DNA of 33,233 nt from Chitinophagaceae bacterium (GCA_947456825.1 CANGTM010000014.1:1-33233); one strand, 5' to 3'; positions 16,701 to 26,973 are shown, counted from the first letter of the stretch. Notes: a model not told the origin generated them from the letters alone. Numbers and translations: made by a program.

Positions 16701-17338
16701 ACCCGACCTACAACCAAGCCAATGTGCCCGCTGCACAAAATGGCTACCTCTTTAGGGCAGCCGTTACGACAAGTTGTGGTACTATCTTCTCATCAAGCGT
16801 AGCTCTTACCGTTAATACATTCCCCATCATCAGCTTTGGAAGTGTGCCTACAGAGCTTTGCCGCTCTGACCGTCCTGTAGCATTGACCGCTACACCGGCA
16901 GGTGGTACCTTTAGCGGAAGTGGTGTGACAGGTTCTTCCTTTAATCCTTCTGCCGCTGGTCTTGGAGAAAAGACTATTACCTATACGGCCTCCAATGCGG
17001 GTTGTCAGTCTACCGACAGTCGGATCATTATTGTAGAGCAGTGTGCAGAGCGTCAAATACAACTTGATAATCCTGCTTCGCTGACCTTGTTCCCTAACCC
17101 CAATACCGGCCGTTTCGGAGTGCGTGTCAATACTGACCTTTACACCAAGTTCGGACTTCGCGTATACAACAACCTGGGACAACTGATCCGTACGCAACAA
17201 GTAGCGGGTGTGTTCTTTGGACAGGTGATCGCGATGGACATGACGCAGCTTCCAAACGGAACCTATCACCTGATGTTCAGCAATGACGAAAGGGGTGAGA
17301 CCGTTACCAGAACCATCTCGATGGCGATCTACAAGTAA
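13724..17338 (+). CDS. Secreted reprolysin-like metalloprotease with Ig-like repeats and T9SS sorting domain
   Basis: 1204 residues. A signal peptide (1-19) is followed by a propeptide-like region and a metzincin protease domain. Its zinc site HELGHQFGANH spans residues 345-355 (His345, Glu346, His349, His355), and a Met-turn 'TIMGYAG' lies about 30 residues on. Next come a PKD-like domain (about 420-550), a beta domain with 'SWTAGNAETITWSVNGT', and three Ig-like repeats starting near residues 763, 847 and 940, each with 'YQWQ' and 'R(C/A)xV' strands. A type A T9SS sorting domain starts near 1118 ('LTLFPNPNTGRF'). It should cross the outer membrane through the T9SS and be released or surface-bound, cutting extracellular protein. 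Substrates are unknown. It has its own terminator and is probably monocistronic. Confidence 0.92.
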   Translation: MRNFTLFLISLLFFSSVFGQNQRFWTPVTESSLGYDVFAAAQSRRPENVKLFRLQETAFKQLVAQAPMEADQRVTQSTFMVEFPMPSGEIKKFRIVNAPVMAPELLARYPGIYSFSGQGVDNPADNIRFDVSIHGVHATILNPTSEPVYVDRVHNDVYRVSNRRDYTDVPADFECLTEDIINNAGPGEENADDGLLRTYRLAMISGAEFSLHFIPTGGLPSLADSVGAVLAALNSHITRANQVYERDFGVRMILVANNNLIIYFNPATDPITNPNSPVGTTSMAAIDAAIGNGNYDIGHTVSKGSDNGNAGCIGCVCNNTNKGRGWTVYSNPSLLEFYVIDYLAHELGHQFGANHTFSFNIEGTGVNVEPGSGVTIMGYAGITGATTDVAPHSIAIFSVKSIEQVTNYIRNSTGNSCVVSTATGNTAPTANAGTDFTIPFSTPFRLTGTATDANPTNVLSYNWEQIDNRASTAVPTVPSATSTATGPHFRTFLDYSTPVRTLPSLQYILNGTNNDRWEVLPGVAKNLNFRFIAKDNHPGGGNTKSDDMVVTVANLGPFLITSQNTATSWTAGNAETITWSVNGTTGAPVNCANVRISISTNGGTSFTTLVASTPNDGSESIIVPNTPSTTVRIMVEAVGNIFFDINNADLTIVPPPFGFTFNSTTPATAACPAPSSMSISLGTTSNGGYTGNVALSATGNPAGTTVSFSSSTIAVGGSADVILTGTNTLNAGTYNITVTGTSTGAPTRTAVLSFTVQSGSGPAITTQPANQTACVGSNATFTVASSGTYQWQVNTGAGFANISGATSASLVVSGVTASQSGNSYRCIVSGQCGNTTSSSATLTVNTLPAIVNNPANVAECTGTTVSFAVTASGTALTYQWQVSTDNGATFSNISGATLATYTIASTVLSQNGNRFRCVVSGACTPSVTSTAATLTLSAAPTITANPVATATICERASTSFVVAATTPVGTLTYQWQASANGGTTWTNISGATNPTYNQANVPAAQNGYLFRAAVTTSCGTIFSSSVALTVNTFPIISFGSVPTELCRSDRPVALTATPAGGTFSGSGVTGSSFNPSAAGLGEKTITYTASNAGCQSTDSRIIIVEQCAERQIQLDNPASLTLFPNPNTGRFGVRVNTDLYTKFGLRVYNNLGQLIRTQQVAGVFFGQVIAMDMTQLPNGTYHLMFSNDERGETVTRTISMAIYK

Positions 17339-17354
17339 ACATTTCATCTCATAA

Positions 17355-19052
<1,698 letters not shown>

Positions 19053-19089
19053 ACTTGATAAGCGGGTTACATGTAATTTAGTAAACACG

Positions 19090-19097
19090 TACTTTTA
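19090..19097 (+). promoter_or_regulatory. Candidate -7 element TACTTTTA for the 19125 membrane gene
   Basis: One base from TAnnTTTG, 27 bp upstream of the ATG at 19125, in the 72-bp gap after the ABC-F gene. Confidence 0.4.
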
Positions 19098-19124
19098 TTC
19101 CACCTGCTCTGATGCAGTCCTGGT

Positions 19125-20378
19125 ATGAAAGAAAAAATACTCGCGCATCTGGATGATGCCAGTCAGCTCGAATCTCTGTATCGTTCCAATAAAACGGCGT
19201 TTCGTACTTCTTTTTACGAGATCTATACCCAGATAGCCGATCGCCCCCAAGCCGCATTTTGGCATCAACGACTCAGTTACCGTAGCCATTCTGCCGCTCC
19301 TACACAGCAAAAGTCCGACCTGCTTTTTTTAGTAGCAACAGCGCTGTTAACTGCTTTCTTGGTCAAGTTGCCAGTTATTGTCGGTATAGACGAAGACCGT
19401 TACTATCCCCGTAACGTCAGCTTTATACTGTTTACATCCTTGCTTGTCTATTTTGCAAGAAAGCGACGGCTATCCATTATGATCTCCGGGGCTGTGGCAG
19501 CCCTGCTATTGGTTGGAGCCCTTTTTATCAATTGGTTACCCTCCGCTGACGATAGCAGTACTTTTATCTTGTCTTGCATTCATCTGCCCCTGTTTTTTTG
19601 GGCTGTGTTTGGGTTTGTCCATACCGGGGCTCCCTCATTGATGCGCTGGGAAAAAAGACCTGATTTTCTTCGCTACAACGGAGATCTTATCATACTGGTC
19701 TCGATCATGACCAGCGCGGTAATGGCGATCAGTGGTATTACCATGGGGTTATTTAGTTTGATCGGTATAGATATTGGAGAAATTTATTTTCAATGGATAC
19801 TAGTGATCGAGTTGTCGGCCTGCCCCCTGGTAGCCACTTATATTCTCGATACCAATCCCCGACTGGTCAGTAGAGTTTCTCCTATCATTGCCCGCATCTT
19901 TAGTCCGGTCGTCTTAGTAACGTTGATAGGATATCTGATCGGGATGGCCTGGGCCAGTAAGGACCCTTTCAATGACAGGGAGTTCTTATTGCTTTTTAAT
20001 CTCTTGTTGATCGGCGTGCTGGCCATCGTTTTCTTTTCGCTGGTAGAATTGCCTAGATCTTCTTCGGGCAGAGGAGCCTTGTTGATCACCTTGCTCTTAT
20101 CGGTGGTGACCATCGTTGTCAACTCAATCGCATTGCTGGCCATATTGTACAGAATATCCAATTGGGGATTTACGCCTAACCGCTTGGCGGTGCTCGGTGC
20201 CAACTTATTATTCTTCATACATCTTATTTTGATCGCTGTCCAACTAGTGCGGCAGGTACGGAGCAAAGAGGTGGAATTCGCTGCCATAGAAAAGACCATT
20301 GCTGTCTTTTTACCGTTCTATGCCGGGTGGGCACTTTTTGTGGCCGTGGTGGTTCCGCTTATCTTTAGCTTTAGCTAA
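19125..20378 (+). CDS. Multi-pass membrane protein, possibly DUF4153-like
   Basis: 417 residues. The first 60 or so residues are soluble and polar; then about ten hydrophobic helices run from residue 65 to the end. Near the C-terminus 'LYRISNWGFTPNRLAVLGANLL' (split over two helices) resembles a motif I recall from DUF4153 membrane proteins. I do not know a function and see no catalytic residues. The amino acid permease gene follows after 8 bp and a small membrane protein gene after that, so the three probably share a transcript. Transport or envelope work is possible but is only inferred from context. Confidence 0.65.
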   Translation: MKEKILAHLDDASQLESLYRSNKTAFRTSFYEIYTQIADRPQAAFWHQRLSYRSHSAAPTQQKSDLLFLVATALLTAFLVKLPVIVGIDEDRYYPRNVSFILFTSLLVYFARKRRLSIMISGAVAALLLVGALFINWLPSADDSSTFILSCIHLPLFFWAVFGFVHTGAPSLMRWEKRPDFLRYNGDLIILVSIMTSAVMAISGITMGLFSLIGIDIGEIYFQWILVIELSACPLVATYILDTNPRLVSRVSPIIARIFSPVVLVTLIGYLIGMAWASKDPFNDREFLLLFNLLLIGVLAIVFFSLVELPRSSSGRGALLITLLLSVVTIVVNSIALLAILYRISNWGFTPNRLAVLGANLLFFIHLILIAVQLVRQVRSKEVEFAAIEKTIAVFLPFYAGWALFVAVVVPLIFSFS

Positions 20379-20386
20379 ATTCACCC

Positions 20387-21817
20387 ATGTCTGCCTCCGC
20401 TTCGCGCCTTTCGCTCTCTACCGGTGTTGCCATTGTGGTAGGCAGTATTATTGGCTCAGGTCTCTTTATCAAACCCGCCTCTATGGCTGCGCAATTGGCC
20501 TCACCGGGCTGGTTGTTGTTGATTTGGGTAGGGGCTGGGGTAATGAGCTTATTAGGTGCGCTTGTCTTTGCCGAGTTGGGGGCCATGCTACCCAAAACGG
20601 GTGGCTTGTTCGTTCATTTTCATCATTTGTTCGGTGCGCCGATGGCTTTTTTGTACGGGTGGTCTGCCTTTTCGATCATTAATACGGCTTCGGTCGCTGC
20701 GATCGCCTTTGTCTGCGCCTCCTATATTGGTCAGTTTGTACCCCTTGCTCAATGCAGTGAGGAATTTATTATTCGATATGCTTTACCTATTCCCGGACTG
20801 GGCACATTGTATCCGTTCAAAGATATTGGCATCAAAGCGGTGGCTATCGGACTGGTGATGGGGTTTAGTGTTGTCAACGCAAAGAGTTTGCGAGCCGGTG
20901 GGCGGTTTCAGCAAGTGTCTGCCATCGTTAATTTTTCTATTATTGCTCTGTTGTCATTCGGGTTGCTCAGTGCCGAGAACGGATCGCTGACAAATCTCTC
21001 GACTTCTTATACGTTCACTGATAGACTTGCGCTCGTGTCGGGTATCGTGGCGGCCTTTACCGGAGCATTCTTTGCCTATGATGGGTGGATCAATATCGTT
21101 TCAATGGCAGGGGAGATACGCGACCCGCAAAAAAATATTCCACGCAGTTTAGTGCTGGGGGTAGTCATTTGTATGCTCATCTACATCCTTATCAATTTTT
21201 CTTATCTCTACGTATTGCCTGTCGATCAGATGGCTCAATCACCGCTGGTGGCCGCTGATGCCATGCGGTTGGCTCATGGAAATGGTTTTGCGTTGTTAGC
21301 AGGGGGAATGATCGTTTGTTGTACCCTCGGGGCAATAAATGCCAATGTAATGGCCACGGCTCGAGTTACCTACGCCATGGGTAGGGACGGGGTCTTATCG
21401 GGATGGTTTGGTCAGCTCGACAAGAGGGCGGGTACGCCTAGCAATGCGCTGTTCTTGCATGGTACCTGGACATCGTTGCTGGTATTTAGCGGCTCGTTCG
21501 ATCTGCTGGCCGATATGTATGTGTTTATAACCTGGTTAGTGTACGGGTTAGGGGCTATTGGTATTTTCTATTGGCGATATAAGGAGCCCATGAGGGAGCG
21601 GCCGTATAAGATCGCCGGTCATCCGTACAGCACGCTGCTATTTATACTGTTTTCGATCTCTTATCTGGTGGCGACTGTTTATAAGGATGTTTCACTTTTT
21701 TTGCAGCATAAGCAACCCGTTGTCAATTCGGGGCTAGCGCTGCTGATCACGCTGGCCGGGATACCCCTTTATTATTTTTCTGTTCGACGTCGGAGACTCC
21801 CTGCTAAAATTGATTAA
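20387..21817 (+). CDS. Amino acid permease, APC family
   Basis: 476 residues with about twelve membrane helices. The first helix carries the APC signature 'GSIIGSGLFIKP' (substrate carboxylate-binding loop), helix 2 follows with 'WVGAGVMSLLGALVFAELG', and helix 6 has 'AFFAYDGWINI'. The arrangement matches LAT/cationic-type APC transporters that carry amino acids across the inner membrane. The substrate cannot be read from the sequence. It lies 8 bp after the preceding membrane gene and 24 bp before the next. The convergent neighbour beyond is ornithine aminotransferase, which may hint at amino acid catabolism, but this is weak. Confidence 0.88.
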   Translation: MSASASRLSLSTGVAIVVGSIIGSGLFIKPASMAAQLASPGWLLLIWVGAGVMSLLGALVFAELGAMLPKTGGLFVHFHHLFGAPMAFLYGWSAFSIINTASVAAIAFVCASYIGQFVPLAQCSEEFIIRYALPIPGLGTLYPFKDIGIKAVAIGLVMGFSVVNAKSLRAGGRFQQVSAIVNFSIIALLSFGLLSAENGSLTNLSTSYTFTDRLALVSGIVAAFTGAFFAYDGWINIVSMAGEIRDPQKNIPRSLVLGVVICMLIYILINFSYLYVLPVDQMAQSPLVAADAMRLAHGNGFALLAGGMIVCCTLGAINANVMATARVTYAMGRDGVLSGWFGQLDKRAGTPSNALFLHGTWTSLLVFSGSFDLLADMYVFITWLVYGLGAIGIFYWRYKEPMRERPYKIAGHPYSTLLFILFSISYLVATVYKDVSLFLQHKQPVVNSGLALLITLAGIPLYYFSVRRRRLPAKID

Positions 21818-21841
21818 CTTGCTCGCGCAATCACATTCTTT

Positions 21842-22252
21842 ATGCGCTCCACATCCTGGCTAGGTCTTATGGCTGTTCTCCTGCTAATGCTGGCTTGCAC
21901 CATGCCTTGGGTCTTGATACCATCCAAGCAATTGGTCATTTCCGGATTAGATGCCGGTGGAACCCGCTATGGTAAGCCAGGTTACTTGCACTTGTTGCTC
22001 GGCTTGTTCTATTTGATCTTTACATTGATTCCCGCTGTATGGGCCAAACGCGCTAATTTGTTAGTGGTAGCTTTTAACATGGCTTGGACCATTCGAAATT
22101 TTCTGATCCTGTCCTTATGCAGAGGAGGTGAATGCCCTCAGCGCCTGACAGGCATGTATGTATTGTTGCTGGCCAGTATTTTGATGCTTCTCGCCGCTCT
22201 CTTTCCCAAAGGGCCTTCAAAAGTAGAAGCACCTCAGCAGAAAATATCCTAA
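21842..22252 (+). CDS. Small four-helix membrane protein, unknown function
   Basis: 136 residues with hydrophobic segments at about 7-26, 48-66, 70-88 and 105-123. The loop before the last helix holds 'CRGGECPQR', a possible redox or metal pair on one side of the membrane. The C-terminal tail is short and charged. I do not recognise the family. It is third in the plus-strand run after the permease, 24 bp downstream, and converges on rocD with a 10-bp gap. Confidence 0.68.
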   Translation: MRSTSWLGLMAVLLLMLACTMPWVLIPSKQLVISGLDAGGTRYGKPGYLHLLLGLFYLIFTLIPAVWAKRANLLVVAFNMAWTIRNFLILSLCRGGECPQRLTGMYVLLLASILMLLAALFPKGPSKVEAPQQKIS

Positions 22253-22262
22253 AAGGTATTTA

Positions 22263-23483
22263 TCAATCTAAAATAGAAAGGCTGTTCTCGATGATCTTCA
22301 GCGCTTCATCTATTTGGTCCGCCGTTATCACTAGCGGAGGTGCAAATCGGATCTTATCTCCATGGGTGGGTTTGGCCAGTAGCCCCTGTTGCATCATGGT
22401 AATACAGAGTTTCCAAGCAGCTTCGGGGTCAGGATGATCGATGACCACGGCATTCATAAGCCCCTTTCCTCTTACCAACGCGATATGCGGACTATTCAAT
22501 TGTTGCAGGCCAGTTCTAAATCGGACGCCCATTTCGTTGGCATTGTCCGCCATGTTTTCATTTTCAATTGCCGTAATGCTGGCCTCTGCCACGGCACAAG
22601 CCAGCGGATTGCCTCCATAGGTCGAGCCATGTTGTCCGGGTTGAATGACCAGCATGATCTCGTCATCGGCTAGTACAGCGCTTACCGGCAATGTTCCTCC
22701 GCTCAGTGCCTTGCCCAATATCAGTATATCGGGGCGTACCTCCTCGTGATCGCAGGCCAGACGAGCACCGGTTCTACCTAATCCTGTCTGAATCTCATCA
22801 GCTATAAAGAGAACGTTCGCTTGCTGACAGGCTTCAAAGGCGGCTCGTAAATAACCATCCGTAGGCACTACCACGCCGGCCTCTCCTTGAATGGGCTCCA
22901 CTAAAAAGCCGGCCACTCTTTTGTCTGTTAAGGCTAATTTCAAGGCTTCTATATCGTCATAGGGAATCGTTACAAAACCAGGCATGTAGGGGCCGAACTG
23001 GTTCTTAGAGTCGTGGTCGCTGCTAAAGGAGATAACCGTTGAGGTTCTGCCATGAAAATTTCCTTCACAAACAATCACGATGGCATTGTTCTCCTCGATT
23101 TTTTTGTACTGGTATGCCCATTTACGACAGAGCTTGATGGCCGTTTCTACTGCCTCAACACCGGTGTTCATCGGCAGTAGCTTGTCGTATCCGAAATAAG
23201 TGCATAAAAACTGTTCGTACGGACCCAATCGGTCATTATAAAAAGCGCGGCTCGTAAGGGTCAGTTTTTGTGCCTGGTTTGTTAGCGCCTCTATGATGGC
23301 AGGGTGACAATGCCCTTGATTGAGGGCTGAGTACCCACTTAGAAAGTCGAGATAGCGGTTTTGTTCGGTATCCCATACATATACACCCCTGCCTCGGCTA
23401 AGCACCACCGGCAATGGATGATAATTATGAGCTCCATATTTTTCTTCGAGTGCGATCTGCACCGGTGTATCAATCACTGGCAT
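22263..23483 (-). CDS. rocD: Ornithine aminotransferase
   Basis: 406 residues, full length for this class III PLP enzyme. Typical stretches are '[19 protein letters not shown]' near the N-terminus, '[17 protein letters not shown]', 'EGNFHGRT', '[13 protein letters not shown]', '[12 protein letters not shown]' and 'LGKALSGG' with Schiff-base Lys258. It moves the delta-amino group of ornithine to 2-oxoglutarate, giving glutamate semialdehyde and linking arginine breakdown to proline and glutamate. N-acetylornithine aminotransferase is less likely because the N-terminal '[12 protein letters not shown]' is an ornithine-aminotransferase feature. The upstream 229 bp hold no gene. Confidence 0.93.
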   Translation of the reverse strand: MPVIDTPVQIALEEKYGAHNYHPLPVVLSRGRGVYVWDTEQNRYLDFLSGYSALNQGHCHPAIIEALTNQAQKLTLTSRAFYNDRLGPYEQFLCTYFGYDKLLPMNTGVEAVETAIKLCRKWAYQYKKIEENNAIVIVCEGNFHGRTSTVISFSSDHDSKNQFGPYMPGFVTIPYDDIEALKLALTDKRVAGFLVEPIQGEAGVVVPTDGYLRAAFEACQQANVLFIADEIQTGLGRTGARLACDHEEVRPDILILGKALSGGTLPVSAVLADDEIMLVIQPGQHGSTYGGNPLACAVAEASITAIENENMADNANEMGVRFRTGLQQLNSPHIALVRGKGLMNAVVIDHPDPEAAWKLCITMMQQGLLAKPTHGDKIRFAPPLVITADQIDEALKIIENSLSILD

Positions 23484-23554
23484 GAAAATAAATTAAAAGG
23501 GTACAGGAGAAAGTGTGTCAGAAAACAGGCTTTCCGAAAGATGCTTACGCAAGC

Positions 23555-23575
23555 GAACTTCAGAAACTGAGGTTC
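23555..23575. other. Imperfect hairpin in the rocD/ispE intergenic gap
   Basis: GAACTTCAG, AAA, CTGAGGTTC: a 9-bp stem (one T-G pair) with a 3-base loop and no T run. It lies in the 229-bp gap 23484-23712, the second largest gene-free stretch of the window. I see no tRNA or coding signal there. It might be the end of the ispE transcript or part of the rocD leader. Confidence 0.35.
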
Positions 23576-23712
23576 TAAGAAGCCCGTTAGTGATTGAGCA
23601 GGTCGAGATGTTGCTGCAGCAGGGCAGGGCAAGCGCTATGGTCAAATGTTCGAGTCACCCTGTAAATATAGGAAACTATTTTTTGCAACAATGGTCGGGC
23701 CGAATGTCGTAA

Positions 23713-24537
23713 TTAGAGCTGTAGGATTCGCGTTTCACAACCGCATTCTTCACGAAGTCGCATTGCATCAGGTGCCGTGGAGAAAAGACCAAAAATAGTA
23801 CTGCCGGTGCCGCTCATCGACGCATACACTGCGCCTTGCTCATAGAGTGATCGCTTATAACGAGCCAGCTCTGGGTAATGCAAAAAGACGGTCTCTTCGA
23901 ACTGGTTGGTCAATTCGTTTCGCCACGCCGATATGGGCTTTTGTATGATCTCTTCGAGCCCTATCGAAGGAGTACGGGGCATGCAATTATCAAATGCCTC
24001 TTTGGTCGATACGTGCAGGCCCGGTAGCAGTAAGGCAAGATGCCAGCCAGTAAGGTCCACCGCTATTGTGCGCATTTTTTCTCCCCGGCCAATGGCCAGT
24101 ACCGGTTTATTCTCAATAAAAAATGGACAATCGCTACCCAGTGCCAGCGAATACCTCTCTACATCGTTTTTAGTAACCGGCAGTGAAAATCGATTTGCCA
24201 GTAATTGTAACATAAAGGCGCCATCGGCGCTGCCGCCTCCCAACCCAGCTCCGCTGGGTATTTGTTTATGCAGGTAAATGGTAATGGGAGGTAGCGAGGG
24301 AAAATCTTTTTTAAGCAGCCGATACGCCTTTACGCAAAGATTTTGTTCGGGTGTACCCGCTACGGACAAACCTGTTTGTTCTAGTGCGCAATCCGGTTCG
24401 CTATCTCGGGGGATCACTTCGAGCAGATCGGTAAAAGGGACGGGATAAAATATCGTTTCTATGTCATGATAGCCATCCGGCCGTTTGGCGGTGATATGCA
24501 GGCCGAGATTGATCTTGCAATTGGGGAATACTATCAT
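23713..24537 (-). CDS. ispE: 4-diphosphocytidyl-2-C-methyl-D-erythritol kinase
   Basis: 274 residues, a GHMP-family kinase. The start 'NCKINLGLHITAKRPDGYH' is typical, the ATP loop 'PSGAGLGGGSADGA' spans residues 94-107, the catalytic Asp is Asp136 in 'GSDCPFF', and 'MSGTGSTIFGLF' is near the C-terminus. It phosphorylates CDP-methylerythritol in the non-mevalonate isoprenoid pathway, so the organism uses the MEP route. It lies 6 bp downstream of the bifunctional-nuclease-family gene, so the two are probably co-transcribed. Confidence 0.95.
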   Translation of the reverse strand: MIVFPNCKINLGLHITAKRPDGYHDIETIFYPVPFTDLLEVIPRDSEPDCALEQTGLSVAGTPEQNLCVKAYRLLKKDFPSLPPITIYLHKQIPSGAGLGGGSADGAFMLQLLANRFSLPVTKNDVERYSLALGSDCPFFIENKPVLAIGRGEKMRTIAVDLTGWHLALLLPGLHVSTKEAFDNCMPRTPSIGLEEIIQKPISAWRNELTNQFEETVFLHYPELARYKRSLYEQGAVYASMSGTGSTIFGLFSTAPDAMRLREECGCETRILQL

Positions 24538-24543
24538 GCGGGG

Positions 24544-25158
24544 CTATTGCTTTCCCTCGGCGTTGCGACTATTGATCTCGTCGCGTATGGCTATGGCGCG
24601 TATGTAATCTTCGCTATCCAATACCTCGCTGAGCAGATTGTTCAGTTCCATGAGCGTCATTTGCTTGAGATCATCGTGGCCGGTTGGGCGCATCTCCTCG
24701 GGCAGGGGTTCTTTTTTCTTTCTTTTTTTCTTGCCCGACTCTTCGCTCTCTTCGAACAAGATGCCGGCACTTTCCAGGATCGTATCAAGGGTATAGATAG
24801 GGCATCCGAAGCGCACTGCCATGGCTATGGCATCGGAAGTGCGTGAATCTATCTCAATGGTGTCGCTCTCGTTGGAACAGACCAGCTTAGAATAAAAAAC
24901 CCCCTCTTGCAAGTCGTTGATGATTATCTCGTGCAACTCGATCCCAAAAGCGGTCATAAAGTTCTTCATGAGGTCGTGGGTGAGCGGGCGAGAGGGATTC
25001 ATTTTTTCTAGGGCTACGGCAATGGCTTGTGCTTCAAAGCCACCAATAATGATAGGCAGCCGACGAATACCGTTGACCTCCCCCAGCACCACTGCATATG
25101 AGTGTGTTTGGGTAATGCTATGCGAGATAGCGATTATTTCTAGTTCGATCTTTTTCAT
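24544..25158 (-). CDS. Bifunctional nuclease family protein with UVR motif
   Basis: 204 residues. The N-terminal 135 or so form a BFN (DUF151) domain with 'LGEVNGIRRLPIIIGGFEAQAI', 'RPLTHDLMKNF' and 'IEIDSRTSDAIAMAVRFGCPIY' (split motifs). A lysine-rich linker ('KKKRKKKE', about 143-150) leads to a UVR-like helical hairpin ('LNNLLSEVLDSEDYIRAIAI', about 172-191). BFN proteins have been described as DNase/RNase-active in plants; the bacterial role is unclear. The promoter TATATTTG lies 7 bp upstream, and ispE follows after 6 bp. Confidence 0.88.
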   Translation of the reverse strand: MKKIELEIIAISHSITQTHSYAVVLGEVNGIRRLPIIIGGFEAQAIAVALEKMNPSRPLTHDLMKNFMTAFGIELHEIIINDLQEGVFYSKLVCSNESDTIEIDSRTSDAIAMAVRFGCPIYTLDTILESAGILFEESEESGKKKRKKKEPLPEEMRPTGHDDLKQMTLMELNNLLSEVLDSEDYIRAIAIRDEINSRNAEGKQ

Positions 25159-25165
25159 CGCCCTA

Positions 25166-25173
25166 CAAATATA
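25166..25173 (-). promoter_or_regulatory. -7 promoter element TATATTTG for the BFN-ispE pair
   Basis: Exact TAnnTTTG match on the minus strand, 7 bp before the BFN ATG at 25158; a very short leader is implied. A seven-T run directly upstream could be the tail of an etfA transcript end. Confidence 0.55.
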
Positions 25174-25194
25174 AAAAAAGGGCAGGCTATAGGG

Positions 25195-26157
25195 CTATAC
25201 ACCCTTGAGTTTTTTAACCGCAGCGGTAAATGCGGGTACCACGTCGAATGCATCACCCACGATCCCATAGTCAGCGGCTTTAAAGAATGGAGCTTCGGGA
25301 TCCTTATTGATAACGACGATCACTTTGCTTCTGTTGACGCCAGCCAGATGTTGAATGGCACCCGATATGCCAATGGCCACGTAAAGGGTAGGGGCAATGG
25401 CAACACCGGTCTGTCCCACATGTTCGTTGTGGGGGCGCCAGTGAGCATCTGCCACTGGTCGGCTGCAGGCGGTGGCGGCTCCCATTACCTTGGCCAGCTC
25501 TTCTATCATGCCCCAATTCTCTGGCCCTTTAAGGCCTCTTCCGGCACTTACCACGGTTTCTGCCTCGGTCAGCAATAGTTCATTACTTGATTTTTGTCTT
25601 TTGGTAACGAGTACGCGTGGGGCCGCTGTGGGCAATGAGAGGGTCTCTACCGTAGCAGGAGATCCACCCGTATTTACTTTGTACGAATTAGGATTGACGC
25701 TGATCAGTTTTATGGGTGTTTCTATGCGCACGTGCGAAAAGGCCTTGCCAGAAAAGACCGCTCTTTTTACTACAAAACCATTACCGGTGTCAGGAAGGCC
25801 CACAACCCCAGTTACGAGGCCTGCCTTTAGTTGTGCACTTACTATTGGTGCAATGGACTTTCCGGAAAGCGAATGTGAAAAAACGATCACGTCGCATTGC
25901 TCGGTAGAGGCTACCGACGCAATAAGTCCGGCCAACACTGTGGGATCGTCCGCACGTGGTTGGTCGGGATTGACGTGCACGATCTTGTTGATACCGTATT
26001 GTCCCAGACTGCCGAGTTCTTCGCTGGTGGCTCCCGGTAACAGGCCAACGGCATTCACGCCAAGTTGCGCAGCCAGGTCAGCGCCATAAGAAAGGGTTTC
26101 AAAGGCCGATTTTTTTATGATTCCTTCAGCAGTATCAATAACGATCAAAACGTTCAT
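25195..26157 (-). CDS. etfA: Electron transfer flavoprotein, alpha subunit
   Basis: 320 residues. The C-terminal FAD domain has 'SAGRGLKGPENW' (204-215), 'GQTG' near 248-251, 'GISGAIQHLAG' (263-273) and 'INKDPEAPFFKAADYGIVGD' (283-302). ETF passes electrons from acyl-CoA and other dehydrogenases to the quinone pool by way of ETF-quinone oxidoreductase. The etfB gene lies 22 bp upstream in the same operon. Together with the mutase and CoA genes it fits fatty acid and branched-chain catabolism. The N-terminal domain is of the canonical short bacterial type; no ferredoxin fusion is seen. Confidence 0.95.
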   Translation of the reverse strand: MNVLIVIDTAEGIIKKSAFETLSYGADLAAQLGVNAVGLLPGATSEELGSLGQYGINKIVHVNPDQPRADDPTVLAGLIASVASTEQCDVIVFSHSLSGKSIAPIVSAQLKAGLVTGVVGLPDTGNGFVVKRAVFSGKAFSHVRIETPIKLISVNPNSYKVNTGGSPATVETLSLPTAAPRVLVTKRQKSSNELLLTEAETVVSAGRGLKGPENWGMIEELAKVMGAATACSRPVADAHWRPHNEHVGQTGVAIAPTLYVAIGISGAIQHLAGVNRSKVIVVINKDPEAPFFKAADYGIVGDAFDVVPAFTAAVKKLKGV

Positions 26158-26179
26158 ACACTAGTTTTATGCTTATAAA

Positions 26180-26923
26180 TTACAATACTTTGGCTTCTTG
26201 GTGTAACAGGCGTACCAGTTCATCAACTTGATCGGGTGCAACAAGTTTAACGCCAGCCTTGGGCGCCGGTAATTCAAACGCCGTGACCGTTGTCAGGGGA
26301 TCCTGGGCTATTGGCTCTACGACCGAAAGTGGCTTTGTGCGAGCAGCCATAATTCCTCTCATATTCGGAATACGTGCTTCGGCCATTCCTTTTTGTGCGC
26401 TAACAACGAGAGGAAACGCTACCTCGCATACTTCTTCGCCACCTTCTATTTCACGGGTAACGATCGCCTTATTTTCAGCGATTTCTAAGTGAGTGGCCAG
26501 ACTGATATAGGGTAGGTAATTTATGCCCGCGATCATTCCGCCGAGCGAAGAACCGTTGTAGTCGATGGTCTCTTTACCGGTCAGTACGAGGTCATAACCT
26601 CCCTTGCTGATCAGTTGGGCCAGCTGAAAGGCCACCTGGTAGCAATCGGCTCCGTCCAAGTTGATGCGGTAGGCTTCATCACCACCCAGGGCCAGTGCTT
26701 TTCTGATAATGGGATCGGCATCGGCTCCCCCCACCGTTGCCAAGTGCAGAACCGTATCGGGCTTGGCCTCCTTGAGTTCAATGGCTCTTACCAGTGCATA
26801 CCATTCGTCGTAGGGGTTAATGATCCACTGCACACCAGCCGTATCGAATTTCGTGTTGTTGTCGGTGAAGGCTATTTTTGCTGTGGTATCCGGCGTTTTA
26901 CTGATGCAGACCAGAATTTTCAT
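26180..26923 (-). CDS. etfB: Electron transfer flavoprotein, beta subunit
   Basis: 247 residues, the normal length. The N-terminus 'KILVCISKTPDTTAKI', then 'WIINPYDEWYALVRAIELKE', 'LVLTGKETIDYNG', and 'GIMAARTKPLSVVEP' near the end, are the family pattern. It holds AMP and docks partner dehydrogenases. It is the first gene of etfB-etfA, with a TATCTTTG promoter 42 bp upstream, divergent from the TPR-tilS genes. Confidence 0.95.
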   Translation of the reverse strand: MKILVCISKTPDTTAKIAFTDNNTKFDTAGVQWIINPYDEWYALVRAIELKEAKPDTVLHLATVGGADADPIIRKALALGGDEAYRINLDGADCYQVAFQLAQLISKGGYDLVLTGKETIDYNGSSLGGMIAGINYLPYISLATHLEIAENKAIVTREIEGGEEVCEVAFPLVVSAQKGMAEARIPNMRGIMAARTKPLSVVEPIAQDPLTTVTAFELPAPKAGVKLVAPDQVDELVRLLHQEAKVL

Positions 26924-26965
26924 ATGTTTTCCATTGCATATGGTTTAGTTGTCTATGCAACTATG

Positions 26966-26973
26966 CAAAGATA
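26966..26973 (-). promoter_or_regulatory. -7 promoter element TATCTTTG for etfBA
   Basis: Exact TAnnTTTG match on the minus strand, 42 bp upstream of the etfB ATG. It is the same octamer as in front of secDF and nusB. Confidence 0.65.

Noticed and set aside
23590-23665. tRNA-like 'GTTCGAGTC' in the rocD/ispE gap
   Set aside because: The flanking bases do not form a five-base-pair T stem and no acceptor or anticodon arm can be drawn.
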